64,000 nt of DNA, from the NCBI RefSeq assembly GCF_014647875.1, contig NZ_BMQA01000009.1:62001-126000 (forward strand), given 5' to 3'. Positions 41,661 to 49,466 of this stretch are shown piece after piece. A program made the translations under genes and the position numbers. The stretch's first letter is position 1. Each line of letters opens with the position of its first letter. The notes under the pieces are model-generated. The model worked only from the letters and a program-made list of their open reading frames with translations, had not been told where the DNA came from and ran no database searches. The stretch is from Streptomyces brasiliensis. GTDB taxonomy: Bacteria; Actinomycetota; Actinomycetes; Streptomycetales; Streptomycetaceae.

Positions 41661-42988
41661 TTCAGACCCTTCAGAGCCGTCACGAACTGGCTCGGCGAGG
41701 ACTTCCCGACGAACAGCTTGTTGATCTCGGTGAGCATCGGCGTCGAGACGTTCGGGTCGACCGCCTGGTCCCAGCTCAGCGTGAACGCCGGGGCCTGCTG
41801 CACCATCTTGTACTGGAACTTGGCGAACTCCGGGTTCGGCGAGGCGTCGAGCAGCTTCTCGGCGTTCGCCGTGGTCGGGATGTCACCGTTGGCGACCAGG
41901 TCCTTGGCGTACTGCTCCGAGGCGCACTCGCGCAGGAAGGCCAGCGCCGCGTCCTTGTTGGACGTACGGGCGTTGACCGACCAGTAGTTGGTCGGGTTGC
42001 CGACCACGTTGCGGATGTCGCCGGCGCCGCCCTCGATCGAGGGGAACGCGAACCAGCCGAGGTCCTTCTTGGCGAAGTCGGGGAACTTGCCGAGCTGCGT
42101 CGAGTACTCCCACGAGCCCATCAGGTGCATCGCGGCCTTGCCCTTGGCGAAGACGGCCGGCGCGCCGCCGTTGGTGTAGGCGACCGAGCTGAAGCCCTTG
42201 CCGAAGGCGCCGTCGTCGATGAGCTGCTTGACCGTCTCGGCGGCCTTGAGGACGGCCGGGTCGCCCCAGGCGGAGGCGTCGCCGTTCTTGATCTTTTCGA
42301 AGACCTGGGGGCCGCCGATGCGGTCGACCAGGTACTCCAGCCACATCAGCTCGGGCCAGACGTCCGCGCCGCCGAGCGCGAACGGGGTGATCTTCGCCTT
42401 CTTGAGCTTGGCGTTGATGTCGAGCAGCTGGTCCCAGGTCGTGGGCGGGGTGAGCTTGTGCTCGGCGAAGAGGGACTTGTTGTAGAAGAGGATCACGGGC
42501 TGCATGCCGCGCATGGGTATGCCGTAGTTGTGCCCGCTCAGGCCGCCGGCCGCGAGGACCGAGGGCAGGAAGCCGTCCTTGAGGACCGAGTCCGACTTGA
42601 TGATGTCGGTGAGGTCGATCAGCTGGTTCGCGTCCTTGTACGCCTTGATCGAGCCGCCGCCCCAGTTGAAGAACACGTCGGGGGCGTTGGGGGAGCCCAT
42701 CGCGGTGCGCAGCTTGGCCGGGTACTCGGCGCCGGGCACCTTCTCCAGCTTGATCTTGCCCTTGGCCTTCTTGGCGGCGGCCGACGCGTTGAACCGGTCG
42801 ATGGCCTTGACCTGGACCTTGACCGCGTCGTCGCCGTACACGAACGCGGTGATCGTGCCGCCGCCGCTCCCGGAGCCTCCAGAGGAGCCGCAGGCCGAGA
42901 GTCCGGCGGTGAGAAGTGTGGTGGCACCGGCGCCGAGCACCCAGCGCCTGCTGAACGTACGCCCGCCGTTGGACGTGGTGGACTCCAT
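41657..42988 (-). CDS. CUT1 sugar-binding lipoprotein
   Basis: Extracytoplasmic solute-binding protein (443 aa). The signal sequence has a twin-arginine pattern (TFSRRWVLGAG) and a lipobox LSAC with Cys33, so it looks like a Tat-exported lipoprotein. The mature part has the family pattern (MHLMGSWEYS, ALAFLRECAS). It is the first gene of the importer operon and divergent from a LacI regulator. The sugar is likely a beta-linked oligosaccharide, by analogy with BxlE. Confidence 0.9.
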   Translation of the reverse strand: MESTTSNGGRTFSRRWVLGAGATTLLTAGLSACGSSGGSGSGGGTITAFVYGDDAVKVQVKAIDRFNASAAAKKAKGKIKLEKVPGAEYPAKLRTAMGSPNAPDVFFNWGGGSIKAYKDANQLIDLTDIIKSDSVLKDGFLPSVLAAGGLSGHNYGIPMRGMQPVILFYNKSLFAEHKLTPPTTWDQLLDINAKLKKAKITPFALGGADVWPELMWLEYLVDRIGGPQVFEKIKNGDASAWGDPAVLKAAETVKQLIDDGAFGKGFSSVAYTNGGAPAVFAKGKAAMHLMGSWEYSTQLGKFPDFAKKDLGWFAFPSIEGGAGDIRNVVGNPTNYWSVNARTSNKDAALAFLRECASEQYAKDLVANGDIPTTANAEKLLDASPNPEFAKFQYKMVQQAPAFTLSWDQAVDPNVSTPMLTEINKLFVGKSSPSQFVTALKGLK

Positions 42989-43003
42989 GGACCAGGCCTC
43001 TCG

Positions 43004-43035
43004 CGAATGTTTCGGATTGAGTTACGAATGTTCCG
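43004..43035. promoter_or_regulatory. Two operator-like repeats upstream of the sugar-binding protein gene
   Basis: CGAATGTTTCG (43004-43014) and CGAATGTTCCG (43025-43035) are direct repeats with a 21-base period, so they lie on the same face of the helix. The first is a CGAA/TTCG inverted repeat, as expected for a LacI-family operator. The divergent LacI gene 60 bases away is the probable regulator. Confidence 0.6.
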
Positions 43036-43094
43036 GGAACGTATGGCGGAAGAGGGGGTTCGTCAAGAGGTCTCGCAGGGTTACGATCCCGGGC

Positions 43095-44126
43095 ATGAAG
43101 TCTGGGAAGCCCGCAGAAACGCAGACGGCGACGCTCGCCGAAATCGCCCGCGAGGCCGGGGTGTCGGCTCCGACTGTTTCGAAGGTCCTCAACGGCCGCG
43201 CCGACGTCGCACCCTCGACCCGCACCCGTGTCGAGGAGCTGCTGCGCTCGTACGGCTATCGGCGGCGGCGTGCCGAGGCTTCCCGTTCGCCCCTGATCGA
43301 CCTGGTCTTCCACGAGTTGGAGAGCGCGTGGGCGATGGAGGTCATAAGGGGCGTGGAGAACGTGGCCCGGGATGCGGGTCTTAGTGTAGTTCTGTCCGAG
43401 TCTGCCGGACGACTCACGCCGGGCCGGACCTGGGCCGACCAGGTCGCCGCGCGCCGTCCGCATGGTGTGGTCCTCGTGCTGTCCGGCCTCGACGAGTCCC
43501 AGCGTGCGCTGTTGACGAGCCGGTCGATCCCGTTCGTGGTGATGGACCCGGCGGGCGATCCGGGCACCGATGTGCCGTCGATAGGTGCCACCAACTGGCA
43601 GGGCGGTCTCGCCGCGACCCGGCACCTGGTCGAGTTGGGCCACACCCGCATCGGCGCGCTCAGCGGACCGTCCCGGATGATGTGCAGCCGGGCCCGGGTG
43701 GACGGATACCGGGCGGCGCTGGAGACGGCCGGGCTGCCGGTCGACCCGTCGCTGATCGGCACAGGTGACTTTCATCACGAGGCCGGCTATCGGCTGGGCC
43801 TGGAACTGCTGCGCCGCCCGGACCGCCCCACCGCGATCTTCGCCGGCAACGACCTCCAGGCGCTGGGCCTGTACGAGGCGGCACGCGAACTGGGCCTGCG
43901 CATCCCGGAGGACCTGAGCGTGGTCGGCTTCGACGACCTCCCGGTGGCCCGCTGGGTCGGCCCCCCGCTGACGACGGTGCGCCAGCCCCTCACGGAGATG
44001 GCCGAGGCAGCGGCCCGCCTGGTGCTGGACCTGGGCCGCGAGGAGGAAACCCCGACGGCGACCCGGGTGGAACTGGCGACGAGCCTGGTGGTCCGCAGCA
44101 GCACGGGGGCGCCGCCGGCGGTTTAG
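43095..44126 (+). CDS. LacI-family transcriptional regulator
   Basis: Predicted repressor (343 aa) of the divergent importer/GH3 operon, comparable to BxlR. The N-terminal helix-turn-helix is TLAEIAREAGVSAPTVSKVL, followed by the hinge and the periplasmic-binding-like core (AIFAGNDLQALGLYEAAREL, SVVGFDDLPVARWVGPPLTT). I choose the ATG at 43095, where the family sequence begins. Confidence 0.9.
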   Translation: MKSGKPAETQTATLAEIAREAGVSAPTVSKVLNGRADVAPSTRTRVEELLRSYGYRRRRAEASRSPLIDLVFHELESAWAMEVIRGVENVARDAGLSVVLSESAGRLTPGRTWADQVAARRPHGVVLVLSGLDESQRALLTSRSIPFVVMDPAGDPGTDVPSIGATNWQGGLAATRHLVELGHTRIGALSGPSRMMCSRARVDGYRAALETAGLPVDPSLIGTGDFHHEAGYRLGLELLRRPDRPTAIFAGNDLQALGLYEAARELGLRIPEDLSVVGFDDLPVARWVGPPLTTVRQPLTEMAEAAARLVLDLGREEETPTATRVELATSLVVRSSTGAPPAV

Positions 44127-44398
44127 CGGGCTTGGGCGAAGGGGCTGTGGGCTGTCGGGCGGGGTGAGTTGGCCCGGCGTGCCGAGTCACTCCTCCGCGG
44201 CCAATCGGTTATCAAACCGAAACTTTCGGAGGCGCCTGCGACGACGTACCCGGGAACGGGCCCGTCCCTCGCGGTACTTGACCCCGGCGTCGCGACGCTG
44301 CCCGCAGTCACGTTGGAAAGGTGAGATTTTCCGAAGAAAACCGTCTCGCGTGGCTTCCCCTAACAGTCTCCTAATAATTCGGACTTACGTTCCTCACC
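44127..44398. other. Intergenic region between the LacI and LCP genes
   Basis: This 272-base gap has no gene. It holds the palindrome CCGAAACTTTCGG (44217-44229), a TTTTC/GAAAA repeat (44327-44340) and an AT-rich stretch with TTACGT about eight bases before the GTG of the LCP gene, which could be part of its promoter. Confidence 0.45.
44217..44229. promoter_or_regulatory. Perfect CGAAAC/TTTCG palindrome
   Basis: CCGAAA-C-TTTCGG is a perfect 13-base inverted repeat with a one-base centre. It resembles the CGAA-N-TTCG elements reported for streptomycete xylanase genes and bound by BxlR-type LacI regulators. A partial copy (CCGAAACTTTC) lies at 28491-28501. Its target gene here is unclear. Confidence 0.45.
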
Positions 44399-45460
44399 GT
44401 GACCGGACACGAGGAGATCGGCGACGAGGGCAGACGCAGACGGACGGGCCGGCGGTCGGTGGTGCTCAAGACCGCCGGTCTCACCCTCGCGGGCGCGCTG
44501 GTGCTCGGCAGCGCGGTTGCGGGCTGGGCGTACTGGCACCTCAACAACAACATCAAGAGCGTCGACATCAACAACGCGCTCGGCGACGACCGTCCGGCGA
44601 AGGCGGTGGTCACCCCGTCGGCCTCCGCCTCGGCCACCGAGGCCCCGCTGCCGACCGAGGCCCTGAACATCCTGGTCCTCGGCTCGGATTCGCGCAGCGG
44701 CAAGGAGAACAAGGCGCTGGGCGGCGGTGACAGCGGGGGTGCCCGCTCCGACACGGCGATGGTCGTGCACATCGACCCGGGACGCACCACGGCCACCGTC
44801 GTCAGCATCCCGCGCGACACCCTCGTCACCCGGCCGTCCTGTCCGCTGCCGTCCGGGGGAGAGACGGCGGTGGCGTACAACGCGATGTTCAACAGCGCCT
44901 ACTCGGTGGGCGGACCGGTGTGCGCGGTGAAGACGGTCGAGAAGATGACGAACGTCCGCATGGACCACTACATCGAGATCGACTTCTCCGGCTTCGCGAA
45001 GCTGGTCGACGCCCTCGGTGGGGTCGACGTCACCACCGGCCAGGACATCGACGACGATCTGAGCCATCTGCATCTGAAGAAGGGCGCCCACCACCTCGAC
45101 GGCACCCAGGCCCTGGCCCTGGCCCGCACCCGGCACGGCATAGGCGACGGCAGCGACCTCGGCCGGATCGGCCTCCAGCAGAAACTGGTCAAGGCGCTGC
45201 TGGAGCAGATGGCCAGGATCAGCCTGCTCACCGACCCTGCCAAGCTCTACCGGGTCGCCGACGCGGCCACGGCCGGCCTGACCACCGACACCGGCCTCGA
45301 CTCCCTGAACGAACTGATGCGCCTCGGCCAGAGCCTGAAGGGCCTGTCGGCGGACAACGCCAGGACGGTGATGATGCCGGTGCTGCCGGCCCCCTCCGAC
45401 CACAACCGGGTGGTGGCCCGGGAGCCCGGGGCGAGCACGCTGTGGGAGTCGCTGCGCTGA
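44399..45460 (+). CDS. LytR-CpsA-Psr (LCP) family glycopolymer transferase
   Basis: Predicted enzyme attaching anionic glycopolymers from lipid carriers to peptidoglycan (353 aa). One membrane helix at about residues 24-43 is followed by a linker and the LCP domain with LVLGSDSR, ARSDTAMVVHIDP, VVSIPRDTLV (catalytic Arg/Asp residues) and ALALARTRHG. It starts with GTG; the protein faces outward. It could act on the mannan-like polymer or on teichoic-type polymers; nothing in the window decides. Confidence 0.9.
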   Translation: MTGHEEIGDEGRRRRTGRRSVVLKTAGLTLAGALVLGSAVAGWAYWHLNNNIKSVDINNALGDDRPAKAVVTPSASASATEAPLPTEALNILVLGSDSRSGKENKALGGGDSGGARSDTAMVVHIDPGRTTATVVSIPRDTLVTRPSCPLPSGGETAVAYNAMFNSAYSVGGPVCAVKTVEKMTNVRMDHYIEIDFSGFAKLVDALGGVDVTTGQDIDDDLSHLHLKKGAHHLDGTQALALARTRHGIGDGSDLGRIGLQQKLVKALLEQMARISLLTDPAKLYRVADAATAGLTTDTGLDSLNELMRLGQSLKGLSADNARTVMMPVLPAPSDHNRVVAREPGASTLWESLR

Positions 45461-45528
45461 TCCCGGCGGCGTGCGGAAGAGATCTCCGACGAGCCCGGAA
45501 AAAAATCTTCGAAGAAGTCCGGCGTGTG

Positions 45529-45557
45529 TGTCGAACCGCGTCGTCGCCGTTCGACGC
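45529..45557 (+). promoter_or_regulatory. ECF42-type promoter upstream of the DGPF gene
   Basis: TGTCGA (45529-45534) is followed by 17 bases and CGACG (45552-45556). From memory, TGTCGA at -35 and CGA at -10 is the motif reported for ECF42 sigma factors. Such a sigma factor is encoded two genes downstream, so autoregulation is likely. Confidence 0.5.
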
Positions 45558-45605
45558 AATGGGTGAGAGGCGGGGAGAGACCCCGCCGCCATCCTAGGAG
45601 TCACC

Positions 45606-45962
45606 ATGCCGCGCTACCTGTCCATCGTGCGTATCGACGAGACCACCGCCCCGCCGGAGGGCCCGAGCCCCGAGCTGATGGAGCGGATGGGCGCCCTGAT
45701 CGAGGAGATCACCAAGGCCGGTGTGATGCTCGACACGGCCGGGCTGCTCCCGCAGAGCGAGGGCAGGCGGGTCCACTGGGAGGGCGGCAAGGTCACCGTC
45801 ACGGACGGGCCGTTCACCGAGTCCAAGGAGGTCATCGGCGGTTACGCCATCACCCAGTGCAAGGATCTCGACGAGGCCGTCGAGTGGACCAAGCGGTTCG
45901 TGCAGACCCACGAGGAGTACTGGACGGTCACCTGCGAGGTCCGGGAGATCGGCGAGGGCTGA
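45606..45962 (+). CDS. DGPF (YCII-like) domain protein
   Basis: Small protein (118 aa) of the YCII/DGPF family. The DGPF motif is visible in VTVTDGPFTESKEVIGGYAI. The biochemical role of these proteins is not settled. The gene stands directly upstream of the ECF42-type sigma gene, the association known for this sigma group, and is probably its target. Confidence 0.88.
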   Translation: MPRYLSIVRIDETTAPPEGPSPELMERMGALIEEITKAGVMLDTAGLLPQSEGRRVHWEGGKVTVTDGPFTESKEVIGGYAITQCKDLDEAVEWTKRFVQTHEEYWTVTCEVREIGEG

Positions 45963-46005
45963 CCTGCCTTGGCGTACGGCCGCCGGGGGTGTTGCATGGT
46001 GGGCT

Positions 46006-47256
46006 GTGGAACAGCAGCCCACCGCCGCCCACGCGATCGAGACCGTCTTCCGCCTGGAGTCCCCGCGCGTCATCGCCGGCGTCGCCCGCATCGTCCGGGA
46101 CGTCGGCATCGCCGAGGAGCTCGCGCAGGACGCCCTCGTCGCGGCCCTGGAGCAGTGGCCCAGGGACGGCGTGCCCGCGAACCCCGGCGCCTGGCTCATG
46201 ACGACCGCCCGGCACCGCGCCGTCGACCTGGTCCGGCGCCGGGAGCGCTACGCCCGCAAGCTCGCGGAGATCGGCCGCGAACTGGAGACCACGGCCCCGC
46301 CCGAGGAGCCCGCCGACCCGGACGACATCGACGACGACCTGCTCCGCCTGGTCTTCACCGCCTGCCACCCGGTGCTGTCCGCCGAGGCCCGCACCGCCCT
46401 CACCCTGCGGCTGCTGGGCGGCCTGACCACGGCGGAGATCGCCCGCGCCTTCCTGGTCCCGGAGCCGACGATCGCCCAGCGCATCGTGCGCGCTAAGCGG
46501 ACGCTGGCGACGAGGAACGTCGCCTTCGAGGTGCCGTACGGCCCCGACCGTGAGGCCCGTCTCGACTCCGTCCTCGACGTCATCTACCTGATCTTCAACG
46601 AGGGTTACGCGGCCACCGCGGGCGACGACTGGCTGCGACCGGGCCTGTGCGAGGACGCCCTGCGCCTGGCCCGGGTCCTCGCCTCGCTCATGCCGAAGGA
46701 GCCCGAGGTCCACGCCCTGGCCGCGCTCCTGGAGTTCCAGGCGTCCCGCACCGCGGCCCGCACCGGCCCCGACGGCGCGCCGGTCCTCCTCAAGGACCAG
46801 AACCGCCGCCGCTGGAACCGCATGCTCGTCGCCCGCGGTGTCACCGCCCTCACCCGCGCCGACGCCACCGCCACCGGCGCCCCGGGGCCGTACGCCCTCC
46901 AGGCGGCGATCGCCGCGTGCCACGCGCACGCGGACACCTACGAGGACACCGACTGGCCGGCCATCGCCACCCTGTACGGCCTGCTCGCCGCCCGGGCCCC
47001 GTCCCCCGTGGTCGAGTTGAACCGCGCGGTGGCCGTGTCGATGGCGCGCGGCCCGGCGGAGGCGCTGGAGATGGTCGACGCGCTCGCCGCCGAACCCGCC
47101 CTGCGCGACTACCACTTGCTGCCCAGCGTGCGCGGGGACCTGCTGGCACGGCTGGGCCGTACGGCCGAGGCCCGTGCGGAGTTCGCACGGGCGGCCGGGC
47201 TGGCGCGCAACGAGCGGGAGCGGGCATTGCTGCTGGCCAGGCAGGGCGAGTTGTAA
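46006..47256 (+). CDS. ECF42-type RNA polymerase sigma factor with TPR-like extension
   Basis: Sigma factor (416 aa). Region 2 is GIAEELAQDALVAALEQWP and WLMTTARHRAVDLVRR; region 4 is LLGGLTTAEIARAFLVPEPT with the recognition helix IAQRIVRAKRTL. After about residue 200 it has a long helical TPR-like C-terminus (VELNRAVAVSMARGP, PSVRGDLLARLGRTAEARAE), which in this group takes the place of an anti-sigma factor. It starts with GTG 43 bases after the DGPF gene. Confidence 0.9.
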   Translation: MEQQPTAAHAIETVFRLESPRVIAGVARIVRDVGIAEELAQDALVAALEQWPRDGVPANPGAWLMTTARHRAVDLVRRRERYARKLAEIGRELETTAPPEEPADPDDIDDDLLRLVFTACHPVLSAEARTALTLRLLGGLTTAEIARAFLVPEPTIAQRIVRAKRTLATRNVAFEVPYGPDREARLDSVLDVIYLIFNEGYAATAGDDWLRPGLCEDALRLARVLASLMPKEPEVHALAALLEFQASRTAARTGPDGAPVLLKDQNRRRWNRMLVARGVTALTRADATATGAPGPYALQAAIAACHAHADTYEDTDWPAIATLYGLLAARAPSPVVELNRAVAVSMARGPAEALEMVDALAAEPALRDYHLLPSVRGDLLARLGRTAEARAEFARAAGLARNERERALLLARQGEL

Positions 47257-47432
47257 CCGCGAATCAGCCAGCTGTTCACTCGCAAATGCGTTCCCCTCGC
47301 GTCTCATTGGCCTCTACAGTGACTTCGCCGCTGTGAACGGCTGTGTGGTCGCCTGGGGGACAGACGCCGACCCGGCCCGTGCGCGGCATTCCGGACACAT
47401 GCGATGTCATCCGACCGTGGGGGGTCGACATC

Positions 47433-49466
47433 TTGAGACTGTTCACGCGCCGCCATGCCGCGGCGCTCGCCACTGCTGCCGTGCTCGCGGCGACGGGCAC
47501 CCTGGCGACCGCGCCGGGCGCCGTGGCCGACGACGCCGGCTCGTGGCCGGGCACCGAGGGCAAGATCCTCGTCGACGGGGGGAAGCTGATCGACCCGGCG
47601 ACCGGGACGGTCACCACCCTCGCGAACGCCTCCGGCACGTACTCGGCCTGGGCGCCGGACGGCAGCCGCTTCGTCAACAGCGCGGGCCAGATCAGGAGCT
47701 ACCGGCCCAGCGGCTCGACACCGATCACGCTGCCCCGGGCCGAGGGCGTCCGTTCCAGCGCCGCGTACGAGGACCTGGCCTACGGCTGGGGCGGCCGCTA
47801 CGTCGTCTTCTCCACCGGTGGCCAGCTCGCCTACGGCCCCTCCGACGGTGCATGGGCGCCGGAGCCGCTGCTGTCGGACGCCCAGGAACCGTCCACCGTG
47901 TGCGACACCGACCCGACCGTGAACGACTCGGGCCTGGTCGCCTTCGCGCGCGGGATCTCCAGCTGCTCCGACAACGACGGGGTGTACGTCTACGACGGGT
48001 CCGCGAACACGGTCAAGCGGGTCCTCACCGACGCCCGCCAGCCCGCCTGGTCGCCCGACGGCACCAAGCTGGCCTTCGTCCGCGGCGACGCCGACGGCAA
48101 GCCCCAGGTCTTCACGGCGAACGCCGACGGCACGGAGGTCAAGCAGGTCACCACCGGACCGGGCTACTACGGCAACCCGTCCTGGTCGCCCACGGGCACC
48201 CGCATCGTCTTCGACGCGTACTCCCTGGACAGCAGCGCCGACCTGCACTCCACCCAGTACATCGACCTGGCCACCGGCGAGCTGACCACGGTCGCCGCCA
48301 AGGCGCCCGGCAGCAACCCCAGTTGGCAGCCGCTGCGCAAGAACACCACCGGCCGGGTCTGGGGCGCCGACGCCTACGCCACCAACATCGCCTCCTCGCG
48401 CTGGAGCTGGAACACCGTCGGCACGAGCCAGCCGGGTCTGCTGGACGCCAAGACCGCCGTGCTGGTCAACCAGGACGACGTGTCGTACGCGCTCACCGCG
48501 CCCACGCTGGCCGGCAAGCAGCAGGGCCCGGTGCTGACGACGCCGAAGACCGGGCTGTCGACGGCGGTGAAGAACGAGCTGAAGCGCACGCTGAAGCCGG
48601 GGGCCGGCGTCTGGATGCTCGGCGGCACGTCGATCCTCTCCAGCAACGTCGCCGCGCAGCTGAAGGCCCTCGGCTACGTCCCCAAGCGGGTGGCCGGCGC
48701 GGACCGCTACGAGACGTCCGTCAAGGTGGCCAAGCTGGTCACCACCGCCCCGAAGTACGTGTTCCTGGCCAGCGGCACCAACTACAAGGCGGCTCTTCCG
48801 GCGGCCGCCGCGGCGGGCGCGGACGGCACCGGCAGTGCGGGCAGCCTCGTGCTCACCAGCGGCAACAAGCTGTCCTCGGCGGTGAAGTCGTACCTGAACG
48901 GCCTGAACCCCGACAAGACCATGGTCATCGCGGTGGGTTCGGACGCGAAGTACGCGCTGACGCACTCGTCGTTCTCCCGCTGGCCGTCGACGTACTCCTA
49001 CTACCCGGTCACGGCGAGCACGGACGTCGGCCTCTCGGTGGCCGTCGCCAAGTTCTGGTGGACCACGCCGAGTCAGGTCAGCCTCGCCTACGCCGGCTCC
49101 TGGCGCGACGGGGTCTCCGCGGGCTCGGCGATGAACATCTACGGCCCTCTCCTGTGGACCTCCCGGCCCGCCCTGTCGAGCGAGGTGAAGAGCTACCTGC
49201 TGCGCGAGGCCGCGGGCACACAGGCCGCCGTCGCCTTCGGTGACACCGGATCGGTCACCGTGGGAGCGCTGAACACGTCCGGCTCGTCGATCAGCGCGAA
49301 CGGCAACATGTTCGTGTACCGGCCGTACCTCAACGGCGTCGAGGCCACGAGCAAGCAGGCGCTGAGCCTGACCACGGCCGGCGCGGAGCCCGGCGGCCCG
49401 GCCAAGGTCGGCCCGGCTGCCTCCGAGCCGAACCTGGACTCGGTCAGGACGACGCACCGCCAGTAG
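47433..49466 (+). CDS. Secreted protein with WD40-like and cell wall-binding 2 repeats
   Basis: Predicted exported protein (about 677 aa). The start is uncertain: I use a TTG at 47433 behind GGGGGG, giving MRLFTRRHAAALATAAVLAA and a good signal peptide ending near AVA; an upstream start at 47343 is possible. Residues about 120-290 contain PD40-type beta-propeller repeats (PAWSPDGTKLAF, PSWSPTGTRIVFDA). The C-terminal half has CWB2 repeats with the AGADRYETSVKVAK motif. It probably binds the cell wall. The 3' end overlaps the convergent methyltransferase gene by 23 bases. Confidence 0.82.
   Translation: MRLFTRRHAAALATAAVLAATGTLATAPGAVADDAGSWPGTEGKILVDGGKLIDPATGTVTTLANASGTYSAWAPDGSRFVNSAGQIRSYRPSGSTPITLPRAEGVRSSAAYEDLAYGWGGRYVVFSTGGQLAYGPSDGAWAPEPLLSDAQEPSTVCDTDPTVNDSGLVAFARGISSCSDNDGVYVYDGSANTVKRVLTDARQPAWSPDGTKLAFVRGDADGKPQVFTANADGTEVKQVTTGPGYYGNPSWSPTGTRIVFDAYSLDSSADLHSTQYIDLATGELTTVAAKAPGSNPSWQPLRKNTTGRVWGADAYATNIASSRWSWNTVGTSQPGLLDAKTAVLVNQDDVSYALTAPTLAGKQQGPVLTTPKTGLSTAVKNELKRTLKPGAGVWMLGGTSILSSNVAAQLKALGYVPKRVAGADRYETSVKVAKLVTTAPKYVFLASGTNYKAALPAAAAAGADGTGSAGSLVLTSGNKLSSAVKSYLNGLNPDKTMVIAVGSDAKYALTHSSFSRWPSTYSYYPVTASTDVGLSVAVAKFWWTTPSQVSLAYAGSWRDGVSAGSAMNIYGPLLWTSRPALSSEVKSYLLREAAGTQAAVAFGDTGSVTVGALNTSGSSISANGNMFVYRPYLNGVEATSKQALSLTTAGAEPGGPAKVGPAASEPNLDSVRTTHRQ

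Noticed and set aside
44123..44311. Short - strand frame between the LacI and LCP genes
   Set aside because: No ribosome binding site, no family resemblance, low coding character; the palindrome 44217-44229 explains the region better.
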